A program made the translations under genes and the position numbers. The notes under the pieces are model-generated. The model had not been told where the DNA came from. It did not search any database and saw only the letters and a program-made list of their open reading frames with translations. From assembly GCA_041689775.1 (NCBI GenBank), contig JBDNFP010000178.1, forward strand, positions 1-12,365: a DNA stretch of 12,365 nucleotides, written 5' to 3'. The number at the start of each line of letters is the position of its first letter. Positions within the stretch are counted from its first letter, which is position 1. Of the stretch, positions 1 through 7,263 are shown one piece after another. The DNA comes from JBDNFP01 sp041689775 (GTDB lineage: Bacteria; Bacteroidota; Bacteroidia; Cytophagales; Spirosomataceae).

Positions 1-48
1 CTCGGCTGATTTTGCTACTATTGCGTCGGTAAGGGCTTGCTCTTGCAT
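1..48 (-). CDS. 5' end of an unidentified minus-strand gene (partial)
   Basis: Sixteen open codons run from an ATG (complement of 46-48) to the left window edge and read MQEQALTDAIVAKSAE. The gene is divergent from the amidohydrolase at 205, and the roughly 155-base gap could hold both promoters. The fragment is too short to identify. The phrase DAIVAKSAE resembles the first helix of TetR-type regulators, where a similar string precedes the helix-turn-helix, but that is only a guess. No Shine-Dalgarno sequence is visible, as is common in Bacteroidota. Confidence 0.4.
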   Translation of the reverse strand, partial: MQEQALTDAIVAKSAE

Positions 49-163
49 GGGCGTGTTTTAGTTTGGATTTCAGATACCCAATACTAACACACCCTTTTTT
101 TACTTGACCTATTTGCCCGAAAATTACCGAACCTTTGATAGATAGGACCGCTTAGAAAATACC

Positions 164-171
164 TATTTTTG
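164..171 (+). promoter_or_regulatory. Candidate -7 promoter element of the amidohydrolase gene
   Basis: TATTTTTG at 164-171 fits the Bacteroidota -7 consensus TAnnTTTG exactly. The nearest TTTG (134-137) is 26 bases upstream, longer than the usual 17-23 base spacing, so the -33 element is weak or absent. Transcription would start near 178, about 27 bases before the ATG at 205. This also argues against the in-frame TTG at 169 as the start codon, because it lies inside the element. Confidence 0.4.
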
Positions 172-204
172 GATTACCCAAATACATCAACCCCAACCAA
201 AAAA

Positions 205-3200
205 ATGACCAAATTACTACTCCTGCTGACTTTGCTGATCGTCAGCTCCGCTTTTAGCTACCCGTCGGGCCACTACCCAGCCGATACGACCAGAGCCGAT
301 TCCACGGCCAAAGGCAAGGAACCCCTGCCACTGAAACCCGCCCGGACCATCGAATTCAATGCCAAAGAAGGTACCTGGATGTCGCTGGACGTGAGTCCCG
401 ACGGCAAGACCGTCGCCTTTGACCTCATGGGTGATATCTACACCATGCCCATCACCGGCGGAAAAGCCACCAAAATCACCACCGGAATGGCCTTTGACAC
501 CCACCCGCGTTTCAGCCCGGATGGTAAGAAGATCTTATTCACCTCCGACAAAAGCGGCTCGGATAATATCTGGTGGATGGACCTCGAAAAGAAGGATACC
601 GTGCAGGTAACCAAAGACAAAGATCGGAATTTCTTTTCGGCCAGCTGGACGCCCGACGGTGAGTACATCGTGGGGGCGCGCGGACGCCGCAACATCAAGC
701 TGTACCTCTACCACCGCAACGGTGGCGCTGGTATCGAGATGATCGAAAAACCCGAGAAGCTCAAAACCATTGATCCGGCTGTAAGCCCCGATGGCCGTTA
801 TATTTACTACTCCGAACGTACCGGCGGCTGGAACTACAACGCCCAGCTTCCCCAATATCAGATCGGCGTTCTCGACCGCGACAACGGCAAAATGCGCACC
901 ATCACCTCGCGCTACGGCTCGGCCTTTACGCCCACGCTTTCGCGCGACGGCAAATGGCTGGTGTACGGTACCCGCTTCGAAACCAAGACGGGCCTGATGC
1001 TTCGCGACCTGCAAACCGGCGAGGAGCGTTGGCTAGCCTATCCCGTGCAACGCGACGAACAGGAGTCCATCGCCCCCATGGGCGTGCTACCCGCCATGAG
1101 TTTCACCCCCGATAATAAAGCGGTATTGGCTTCCTACGGTGGTAAAATCTACCGCATTCCGGTGGATGGTGGTGCCGCTAGCGAGATTCCGATAGACGTG
1201 GACGTAAAGCTGGAACTTGGTCCTCAGCTTTCGTTCAAGTACCCCATTGAAGATGTAAAAGAGCTAGTCGCCACGCAAATCCGCGACGGTGTGCCCTCAC
1301 CCGATGGCAAAAAGCTGGCTTTTACGGTACTCAATAGATTATACGTCATGGACGTACCCAACGGCACACCCCGCCGCCTGACTACCTTCGACTTTACCGA
1401 GGCCCAGCCCGCCTGGTCGCCGGATGGTAGCTCGTTGATTTTCACTACCTGGGATAACGAAGCCAGCGGACATCTATACAAGGTAGCCGTAAGTGGAAAA
1501 ACTACCACCCCGCAGCGCCTCACCAAAGTATCCGCTATCTATACCCACCCGGCTTGGTCGTACAAGCAAGACCGCATTGCCTTCATGCGGGGCAGTGCCG
1601 AAAACTACAAGCATTCGGTATCACCCCGGGCTTCCGACGACGCCGAGGACATAGCTTGGATTCCTGCCAACGGCGGTGATGTGACGGTAGTAGAGAAAGC
1701 TTACGACCGCAGCTACCCCCACTTTACCAAAGCAGAGGACCGCATTTATCTCAACGGCGACGAAGCGCTAATCTCGATTCGTTGGGATGGTTCCGACGAA
1801 AAAGAACACCTGAAACTAACGGGTATCACTACCTTCGGGTCGGTCATTGAAGCGGGTACTTCCTGCATGCTGGCCGAAGACGACAACGCCGCCGAAACCA
1901 CCAAACCCAGTAAGCCTTCTATCATCCTGATGGCTCCCGAAGGCAACCGTGCACTGGCCAAAATCAATAACGATGTATACGTGGTCAATGTGCCCAAAGC
2001 GGGCAAAACGCCTTCCATTTCGGTTTCTGACCCGGATAATGCCGCTTTCCCCGCCCGTAAGCTTACCGAACTAGGGGGAGAGTTTCCCGCTTGGGTAGGC
2101 AACGGCAAGCAAGTATTCTATTCCCTGGGCCGCAACTACTTTGTGTATGACCTCGACAAAGCCGAAGCCTACGACGACAGCCTGAAACTGGCCCTGCGCG
2201 AAAAAGCCAAAGCCCCCAAAGACACCGCTGCCAAAGCCGAAAAGGAAAAGGAAGCCGACAAAGACCCGCACCACGTAGCCGCCGAATACGAAGTAACCGT
2301 CCATTTTGCCAAGGATCAGCCCACCGGCGTGGCCCTGCTCAAAGGGGCCCGGATCATAACGATGAAGGACGACGAAGTAATCGAGAACGGTGATGTACTC
2401 ATCGAGAATAACCGCATCAAAGGCGTAGGGGCAAGTGGTAGCTTATCGGTACCAGCTAATGCCAAGGTGATTGACATGACGGGCAAGACCATCGTACCGG
2501 GCTTTGTGGACACCCACGCCCACATGTGGCCCGCCTGGGGCTTGCACAAAAATCAGGTGTGGATCTACGCCGCCAATCTGGCCTACGGCGTCACCACGAC
2601 CCGCGACCCGCAAACGGCTACGACCGACGTACTAACGTACAGCGATCTGGTAGAATCCGGCAAGATTATCGGTCCACGGGTGTACTCTACCGGCCCCGGC
2701 GTGGGATTCTGGATGTACAACCTCAAAGATCTCGACCATACCCGCAAGGTACTGAGTCAATACAGCAAGTACTACAATACCCATTACATCAAGATGTACC
2801 TGGTGGGCAACCGGCAGCATCGGCAGTGGGTTATTATGGCCGCCAAAGAGCAGAAACTGATGCCCACCACCGAAGGCGGGCTGGATTTCAAACTTAACAT
2901 GACGCAACTGCTTGACGGCTATCCCGGCCACGAGCACGCTATACCCATCTATCCGCTTTACAACGACGTGGTGAAGACCATTGCGGATTCCAAAATGGCC
3001 GTAACACCTACCCTACTCGTATCCTACGGCGGGCCTTGGGCCGAAGAATACTACTACGCCACCGAGAAGCCCTACCTGGACCCCAAGTTGCAGCGCTTTA
3101 CACCCTACGAAGAATTGGCTGAGAAATCGCGTCGCCGGGGTGCCTGGTTTATGGACGAGGAACACGTATTTACCAAGCACGCCGAATCCATGAAAAAACT

Positions 3201-3579
3201 CGTGGAAGCGGGTGGATTATCCGGCATCGGTAGCCACGGACAGCTCCAAGGTCTGGGTTACCACTGGGAACTGTGGTCTATGCAGTCGGGTGGGATGCGT
3301 ACGCATGACGCCCTGAAAGTAGCCACCATCCTCGGTGCGACCTCCCTCGGCCTCGACAAAGACCTCGGCTCCATCGAAAACGGTAAGCTAGCTGATCTGC
3401 TGATTATGGATAAAAACCCCCTCGAAAACATCCGTAACTCCAACAGCATTCGTTACGTAATGAAAAACGGCCGCCTCTACGAAGGCGACTCCCTCAACGA
3501 GATTTACCCACGTACCAAAGCACTCGACGCCTCCGAATGGAAGGCCAAGCAACCAAGTAGTTTACCGGGGATTAAGTAA
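205..3579 (+). CDS. Secreted TolB-type beta-propeller / amidohydrolase fusion protein
   Basis: A 1124-residue protein (numbering from the ATG at 205). A signal peptide (MTK, then a leucine-rich core, residues 1-19) sends it to the periplasm or beyond. Residues about 45-640 hold at least eight PD40/TolB-like propeller blades with the recurring SPDG motif. An Ala/Lys/Glu/Asp-rich linker (about 664-690) leads to a metal-dependent amidohydrolase domain (about 710-1100). Its metal site is marked by H771-x-H773 in VDTHAHM, K863 in YIKMY and H909/H911 in GHEHA. It ends with the usual GSIENGKLADLLIMDKNP strand. Where classical members have Asp (GTD), this one reads GSHG with H1011. Such fusions are usually annotated as amidohydrolases, with substrates (dipeptides or cyclic amides) unproven. 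The start at 205 was chosen over TTG 169 because it places the signal peptide at the N-terminus. It converges with the kinase gene. Confidence 0.95.
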   Translation: MTKLLLLLTLLIVSSAFSYPSGHYPADTTRADSTAKGKEPLPLKPARTIEFNAKEGTWMSLDVSPDGKTVAFDLMGDIYTMPITGGKATKITTGMAFDTHPRFSPDGKKILFTSDKSGSDNIWWMDLEKKDTVQVTKDKDRNFFSASWTPDGEYIVGARGRRNIKLYLYHRNGGAGIEMIEKPEKLKTIDPAVSPDGRYIYYSERTGGWNYNAQLPQYQIGVLDRDNGKMRTITSRYGSAFTPTLSRDGKWLVYGTRFETKTGLMLRDLQTGEERWLAYPVQRDEQESIAPMGVLPAMSFTPDNKAVLASYGGKIYRIPVDGGAASEIPIDVDVKLELGPQLSFKYPIEDVKELVATQIRDGVPSPDGKKLAFTVLNRLYVMDVPNGTPRRLTTFDFTEAQPAWSPDGSSLIFTTWDNEASGHLYKVAVSGKTTTPQRLTKVSAIYTHPAWSYKQDRIAFMRGSAENYKHSVSPRASDDAEDIAWIPANGGDVTVVEKAYDRSYPHFTKAEDRIYLNGDEALISIRWDGSDEKEHLKLTGITTFGSVIEAGTSCMLAEDDNAAETTKPSKPSIILMAPEGNRALAKINNDVYVVNVPKAGKTPSISVSDPDNAAFPARKLTELGGEFPAWVGNGKQVFYSLGRNYFVYDLDKAEAYDDSLKLALREKAKAPKDTAAKAEKEKEADKDPHHVAAEYEVTVHFAKDQPTGVALLKGARIITMKDDEVIENGDVLIENNRIKGVGASGSLSVPANAKVIDMTGKTIVPGFVDTHAHMWPAWGLHKNQVWIYAANLAYGVTTTRDPQTATTDVLTYSDLVESGKIIGPRVYSTGPGVGFWMYNLKDLDHTRKVLSQYSKYYNTHYIKMYLVGNRQHRQWVIMAAKEQKLMPTTEGGLDFKLNMTQLLDGYPGHEHAIPIYPLYNDVVKTIADSKMAVTPTLLVSYGGPWAEEYYYATEKPYLDPKLQRFTPYEELAEKSRRRGAWFMDEEHVFTKHAESMKKLVEAGGLSGIGSHGQLQGLGYHWELWSMQSGGMRTHDALKVATILGATSLGLDKDLGSIENGKLADLLIMDKNPLENIRNSNSIRYVMKNGRLYEGDSLNEIYPRTKALDASEWKAKQPSSLPGIK

Positions 3580-3604
3580 GGGTTTGTTTTTCAATGAAGT
3601 AGGG

Positions 3605-3637
3605 AAAAGGCTGGCCGAGGGGCTGGCCCTTTTTTTG
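3605..3637 (+). terminator. Probable intrinsic terminator of the amidohydrolase gene
   Basis: It begins 26 bases after the stop codon. AAAAG (3605-3609) pairs with CTTTT and GGCC (3613-3616) pairs with GGCC (3625-3628), with a three-base bulge and an eight-base loop. Seven T residues follow (3630-3636). The position between convergent genes and the T-run fit a rho-independent terminator. The bulge makes the stem imperfect. Confidence 0.6.
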
Positions 3638-3672
3638 TTTGAATTACCTTTGGATAGGTTAACCCGTTCCCA

Positions 3673-3765
3673 CCAGTTTGAAACCGAGCGGCTGCCACTA
3701 GTGGGTAAAAATCACGCCAGTCTCCGGCTCGAATACTCCGAAAAGTATCGCTACTTCTGAGGCAG
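3673..3765. repeat. Intergenic structured repeat, copy A
   Basis: The copy starts with CCAGTTTGAAACCG (3673-3686), contains the palindrome CCACTAGTGG (3695-3704) and a mini-hairpin AGTC-TCC-GGCT (3719-3729). Aligned by hand, 3697-3736 matches 5957-5996 (copy B) at 28 of 40 positions, and 10 of the 12 differences are transitions. Both copies lie between genes. The boundaries are approximate. Confidence 0.55.
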
Positions 3766-3823
3766 TGCCCGGAACTCAAAGAAAATTTCTAGCGAACATT
3801 AAAGCCGCTTACAAAAAACAGAA

Positions 3824-5401
3824 TTAGCGGAGGGGTAGCGTAAAAATAAACTCGGCAAAATGTCCCTCCTCGCTGATTAAATCAAGTGTACCCTCGTGAT
3901 CATTGATAAGGATATCGTAGGCCAGCGAAAGCCCCAACCCAACGCCTTGGCCAGGGGGCTTGGTCGTAAAAAATGGTTGGAATACTTTTTCGTGTAAGGC
4001 AGAAGGAATACCTACCCCATTATCTCGAATTCTGATTTCTATACCATCAGCCAATTGCCGCGAAGATACCACGATGGTAGGCTCACAGGCCTCTAAACCC
4101 ATTTTGGTCTTCGTCCCGACGGCATAATAGGCATTGTTAAATATATTCACAAAAACCCGGCTCATATCCTGCACAACACTAGAAACCTGACTAAGTGATG
4201 GCTCAAACTGAGTTTGTAGTGTTGCTTTGAACCCTTCATTTTGTGAAAGGTATTCCTGGTACGAAAGATGTAGATATTCGTTTGCTAACTCGTTCATGTC
4301 AGTCGCTTCCTTTTGTCCTGATCTTGTACGCGATTGCAAAAGCATGCCTTGTACGATTGAATCGGCCCGCTTCCCGTATTCACTTATCTTTTTGAGATTT
4401 ACCTCAATAGTACTAATCGTATCGGCCTGGGCTTCTTTATCAACTTCTTCCTTTGCCTCTTCAATTCTCCATTCGTCGATAAGTTCTACCCCAAATTCCG
4501 AGAAATTATTGACGAAGTTGAGAGGATTCTGAATTTCATGCGCGACCCCAGCCATCAGTTCGCCCATTGAGGCCATTTTCTCTTTTCTAATGAGCTGCGC
4601 CTGCGTAGCTTTGAGGTTTTCCAAAGTTTCCGCCAATTCGGACGTTCTTTGGGCTACCTCTTTTTCCAGATCGGAGGCATACGAGGCCAGTTCATCCTGC
4701 GCTTTTTTAAGCGTATGGGTCATTAGGTTAAAGTTTTCGGTCAAAAACCCAATTTCATCATTCGAAGTAACCTGGACGGACGTGTCGGTATGGCCCTCGC
4801 GAACTGAATTCACCCCAGCAAGCAGTTGTTCAAGCGGTTTGATAATACTTGCCCGAAGGAGAATCGGGTAGCCTACCACGACTAATACCGTCGCCATCAT
4901 AATCAAACCACTAACCTTCAAGAGATCGTCCTGAATGAGCAACCTCTGGCTAACGTTCTGGGGTGGGAAAGGTGGAAAAAAAGTGAGGGTCACGACTGAC
5001 ATCACCACCATAAGAAGTATGAAGGTAAACCCTACTAACCGAAGTTGGAATGTAATGGGTACGGTCGAATAGACGATGTAAAGGGTAGCTCCGCCTAAAA
5101 TTCCAATCCACGTCAACAAAAAATAAATCCAGTAGCCTACGGCGCTGTAGATACCGATGGTAACGGCGTCGACTTCCGACCCAATGAATAGTAATTCCAT
5201 GACGATCAACAGGATGCATGTTTTCATGGCTTCGCGGTTGCGCCTTCGGAAGAAAATAACCTTCCTTGCCAATACGATTATCGTCCAGCAGATTGCAAGC
5301 AATGCTGGATATACAATGATGTCTGGTACCTCAAATTGATCAAAACCCTTGCCTAGGAATAGTTGGGTATATATAGAAAAGCCATACGATGCCCAGAACA
5401 A
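3824..5401 (-). CDS. Sensor histidine kinase, kinase core and C-terminal membrane part
   Basis: A 525-codon frame (counted from TTG at 5399-5401, probably not a true start) encodes the main part of a membrane histidine kinase. From the N-terminus there are about five hydrophobic segments, a HAMP-like region after the last one (IIKPLEQLLAGV), a coiled coil, and a DHp helix with the phospho-acceptor H288 in GVAHEIQNPLNF. An ATP-binding domain follows with the N box (FVNIFNNAYYAV), G1 (DNGVGIP), F box (FQPFFTTKPPG) and G2 (GVGLGLSLAYDI). The acidic stretch rich in Glu and Lys between the two DHp helices is long. All catalytic motifs are intact. No response regulator is adjacent, so the partner is unknown. 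The N-terminal membrane region continues in another frame at 5340-5744. Confidence 0.85.
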   Translation of the reverse strand: MFWASYGFSIYTQLFLGKGFDQFEVPDIIVYPALLAICWTIIVLARKVIFFRRRNREAMKTCILLIVMELLFIGSEVDAVTIGIYSAVGYWIYFLLTWIGILGGATLYIVYSTVPITFQLRLVGFTFILLMVVMSVVTLTFFPPFPPQNVSQRLLIQDDLLKVSGLIMMATVLVVVGYPILLRASIIKPLEQLLAGVNSVREGHTDTSVQVTSNDEIGFLTENFNLMTHTLKKAQDELASYASDLEKEVAQRTSELAETLENLKATQAQLIRKEKMASMGELMAGVAHEIQNPLNFVNNFSEFGVELIDEWRIEEAKEEVDKEAQADTISTIEVNLKKISEYGKRADSIVQGMLLQSRTRSGQKEATDMNELANEYLHLSYQEYLSQNEGFKATLQTQFEPSLSQVSSVVQDMSRVFVNIFNNAYYAVGTKTKMGLEACEPTIVVSSRQLADGIEIRIRDNGVGIPSALHEKVFQPFFTTKPPGQGVGLGLSLAYDILINDHEGTLDLISEEGHFAEFIFTLPLR

Positions 5402-5744
5402 TGGTACCGTATCGAAGCACGATTTTTCGCTCTTTTTCGTAGGGGTTTTCAGGAAATAGATAAGCCAATTGGATCTGCGCCATCATGATGAATAAACTGG
5501 ACAGAGCGTAAAGAAAGACCCGCTGCCAGGGGCGCCAAACGGCAATTTCGAGGTAGGTGGGGTGTAGCCCAAAAGTGATGACATTATCCAGTTGCCAGCC
5601 TAATATTCCAATGGATGCAGCTACCAGCCATCGCGTCCAGAGAGTTTTCTCTTTGAGTCTGGAAAAAGAAAGGATTATCAAAGACACGGTAAGGCACAAT
5701 ATCAGTGACATAACCGCGTGCGGATGCAGTAAAATAGGTGACAT
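5340..5744 (-). CDS. N-terminal membrane part of the same histidine kinase, other frame
   Basis: A 134-residue frame starting at an ATG (complement of 5742-5744). It holds three or four hydrophobic helices (about residues 12-28, 39-58, 77-97 and the start of a fourth near 111-122) and the charged turn LFPENPYEKERKIVLRYG. It reads on smoothly until about IVLGIVW, after which the sequence looks out of register and stops at 5340. The next 61 bases also encode, in the neighbouring frame, the start of the downstream kinase frame. It is best read as the 5' part of one gene rather than a separate protein. No convincing TAnnTTTG element was found directly upstream. Confidence 0.7.
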   Translation of the reverse strand: MSPILLHPHAVMSLILCLTVSLIILSFSRLKEKTLWTRWLVAASIGILGWQLDNVITFGLHPTYLEIAVWRPWQRVFLYALSSLFIMMAQIQLAYLFPENPYEKERKIVLRYGTIVLGIVWLFYIYPTIPRQGF

Positions 5745-5946
5745 GGCAAAATTTACGTTGAGTACTTCGCCCTTCCATACGAAAGAAGGAATTAGTAAAT
5801 TTATTCACTTTACCTTGGTATAGCAAGACCGCTTACTCATTAAGGCAAGATGCCCTTCCTACCGGTCCGGATTAGCGAAGTACCTTTTTAAGGGGTTGAC
5901 TGATCGGAATTTGCACTAAGTATGGTTGGTAATCTCCTCCTACCCG

Positions 5947-6020
5947 CCGGTTTGAAACTGGTGGATAAGGGTAACACAAGTCTTCGACTTGAATATCCTC
6001 AAAGATGCCACTCCTCCGGA
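5947..6020. repeat. Intergenic structured repeat, copy B
   Basis: The copy opens with the near-palindrome CCGGTTTGAAACTGG (5947-5961) and contains the hairpin AAGTC-TTC-GACTT (5978-5990). Copy A has the equivalent AGTC-TCC-GGCT, so pairing is retained although bases differ. See copy A for the alignment. The end point is approximate. Confidence 0.55.
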
Positions 6021-6067
6021 GCTTATATCATATTCGGACGGCCTGATGCTTTTTATACTGAGGTGTC

Positions 6068-6080
6068 GTCCCTCCGGGAC
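6068..6080. repeat. GTCCC-TCC-GGGAC hairpin
   Basis: A perfect 5-bp stem with a three-base loop, sited 63 bases beyond the stop codon of the hydrolase gene. It has no T-run on either strand, so it is not a clear terminator. Similar GTCCCTCCGGGAC strings recur between genes in many Bacteroidota genomes, from memory. It may be part of the same dispersed element as copy B. Confidence 0.4.
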
Positions 6081-6142
6081 TCAATCCAAATTCCCTTCCG
6101 CTTCAACCGACTTCAAATCACCTCCTACCTTGCACAGCCCCC

Positions 6143-7027
6143 CTACATCCGCCCAGAAAACACCTCACTCTGCCAGAAACGGAGCAGGGCCTCAGCTACC
6201 TCGGCGGGCTTTTCTTCCTGCACAAAATGGCCTGCTTCTATTTCTGTGATTGTAAAAGATGGAAAGCACGTTTCGGCGCCGCTTAGGTATTCTACCACAA
6301 TCACCGGGTCGTGCTTACCGAAAATATAGTGGCCGGGCATCGCAAACTTCCGGCCCAACAACGTTTGCCAACGTACCATGTCTTGCTTCATGGTGCGGTA
6401 ATAGTTGCTGGTACTGGTAGCCGTACCGGGTAGTTGAAAATAACGAACGTATTCAGCCAGTGAATCTTCGGGAAAGGTATTTTGCCGCACAGGGCTGCGC
6501 AAAAAACACCGTAGCCAGGGCTCCTCATTCCCCGGAATCATGGCCTCGGCCAAGCCCGGCATCTGCATGAAAGTCTGATACCACAGGCTACGCCCGGCAC
6601 TACCTCGTAGTTTTTCCTGTGCTTTCATAATACCCTCCGTATTGGCAACGATACTGATATTCAATAAAGTAAGTGATAAAAAGCGCTCCGGATAGGTTAA
6701 AGCCATTTCTTGGGCCACAATTCCGCCCCAATCGTGGCCTGCCAAATGACAGGTTGTGATACCAAGCGCATCCATCCATTCTATTATATCCATGGCTAGT
6801 TCCTGCTTGGTATAGCCGGACGGCTCCGGACTTCGCTCGCTGTCGCCCATGCCGCGTAGGTCGGGCGCATAGAAATGAAAATCGGAGGTGGATAGGCGGC
6901 TAACTACCTGCTCCCAACAGTACGAACTTTCGGGCCAGCCGTGTAGCATTATTACGGCCGTGGTACCTTGTCCAGCTTCCCGGTAGGCAAAATGACCGCG
7001 CGGAATATCAATGTGGTGAGTAATCAT
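6143..7027 (-). CDS. Alpha/beta hydrolase, epoxide-hydrolase type
   Basis: A 294-residue cytoplasmic enzyme with no signal peptide, the usual length for the family. HGWPES (29-34) forms the oxyanion hole. The nucleophile is Asp99 in GHDWGG, which separates it from Ser-type esterases. D240 (FGKHDP) and H267 (AGHF) complete the triad. Cap-domain tyrosines Y150 (WYQTFMQMPGLAE) and Y210 (NYYRTM) line up with the two tyrosines that activate the epoxide in soluble epoxide hydrolases. Together these favour epoxide hydrolysis to a diol through a covalent aspartyl ester. Haloacetate or haloalkane dehalogenases share the Asp nucleophile but not this Tyr pair, so they are less likely. The substrate is unknown. 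It is transcribed divergently from the DUF347 gene and seems to be a single-gene unit. Confidence 0.93.
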   Translation of the reverse strand: MITHHIDIPRGHFAYREAGQGTTAVIMLHGWPESSYCWEQVVSRLSTSDFHFYAPDLRGMGDSERSPEPSGYTKQELAMDIIEWMDALGITTCHLAGHDWGGIVAQEMALTYPERFLSLTLLNISIVANTEGIMKAQEKLRGSAGRSLWYQTFMQMPGLAEAMIPGNEEPWLRCFLRSPVRQNTFPEDSLAEYVRYFQLPGTATSTSNYYRTMKQDMVRWQTLLGRKFAMPGHYIFGKHDPVIVVEYLSGAETCFPSFTITEIEAGHFVQEEKPAEVAEALLRFWQSEVFSGRM

Positions 7028-7048
7028 AGGTATAGAGTCTAGGAATAT

Positions 7049-7079
7049 CCAACCTACATAACTTTGGCCGCACTAACAA
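7049..7079 (-). promoter_or_regulatory. Candidate promoter of the hydrolase gene
   Basis: On the minus strand TTG (complement of 7077-7079) is followed after 20 bases by TAGGTTGG (complement of 7049-7056), one base off TAnnTTTG. The spacing is ideal for the Bacteroidota sigma factor, and the start codon follows 21 bases further on. Confidence 0.4.
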
Positions 7080-7120
7080 GAACGACGGACTTCGCTTCAT
7101 CTCAGGCTTTACGGTTGGTT

Positions 7121-7142
7121 TGGTTAAAGGTGCATTTAACCA
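7121..7142. promoter_or_regulatory. Perfect 8-bp inverted repeat, possible operator
   Basis: TGGTTAAA (7121-7128) and TTTAACCA (7135-7142) are exact reverse complements separated by GGTGCA. The site lies between divergent genes, about 94 bases before the hydrolase start codon and 121 before the DUF347 ATG. The symmetry and spacing suit a dimeric regulator, but no regulator gene is adjacent. It could equally form an RNA hairpin. Confidence 0.35.
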
Positions 7143-7263
7143 TCGGTGTACAAGCAGGGTAACCAATTTTATTTTTCAAACGAGGGAGATATTGGGCCAC
7201 ACACCAGATTTCCTACAACATCAATTCAGAATTTTAAGGAAATATCTAAATCTGAAATTCTGT

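Larger units (their letters stand above)
3824..5744 (-). pseudogene. Full-length histidine kinase gene broken by one frameshift
   Basis: The span is 1921 bases, one more than a multiple of three. Removing one base near the GGG run at 5392-5394 (complement of CCC) would join the two frames into a 639-residue kinase with all its helices and catalytic motifs, reading GTIVLASYGFSIYTQLF across the junction. Everything else in the gene is intact, so the lesion is recent, or it is an assembly error. No classic slippery site is visible. Confidence 0.65.
5745..6142. other. Intergenic region upstream of the kinase gene
   Basis: About 400 bases between two minus-strand genes. It must hold the kinase promoter (right of 5744) and the 3' end of the hydrolase transcript (left of 6143). 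It also contains repeat copy B and the GTCCC hairpin listed separately. Open frames here (for example 5922-6329 and 5584-5826) run through the repeat or antisense to the neighbouring genes and do not look like real proteins. Confidence 0.6.

Noticed and set aside
169..204. TTG start of the amidohydrolase at 169 (12 extra residues)
   Set aside because: It overlaps the candidate promoter element and puts a charged stretch before the signal peptide. ATG 205 fits better.
535..1014. 159-codon minus-strand frame inside the amidohydrolase gene
   Set aside because: It is antisense to a clear, high-GC coding gene and shows no protein features of its own.
5922..6329. 135-codon plus-strand frame across the intergenic region
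   Set aside because: It reads through repeat copy B and then antisense into the hydrolase gene, so it is not a real protein.
7084..7110. Possible third copy of the intergenic repeat (CTTCGCTTCATCTCAGGC)
   Set aside because: It resembles only the tail of copy A over about 17 bases and lacks the TTTGAAA palindrome and mini-hairpin.
7120..7263. TTG start of the DUF347 protein at 7120
   Set aside because: The extra 48 residues are hydrophilic, run through an inverted repeat and precede the first conserved repeat.
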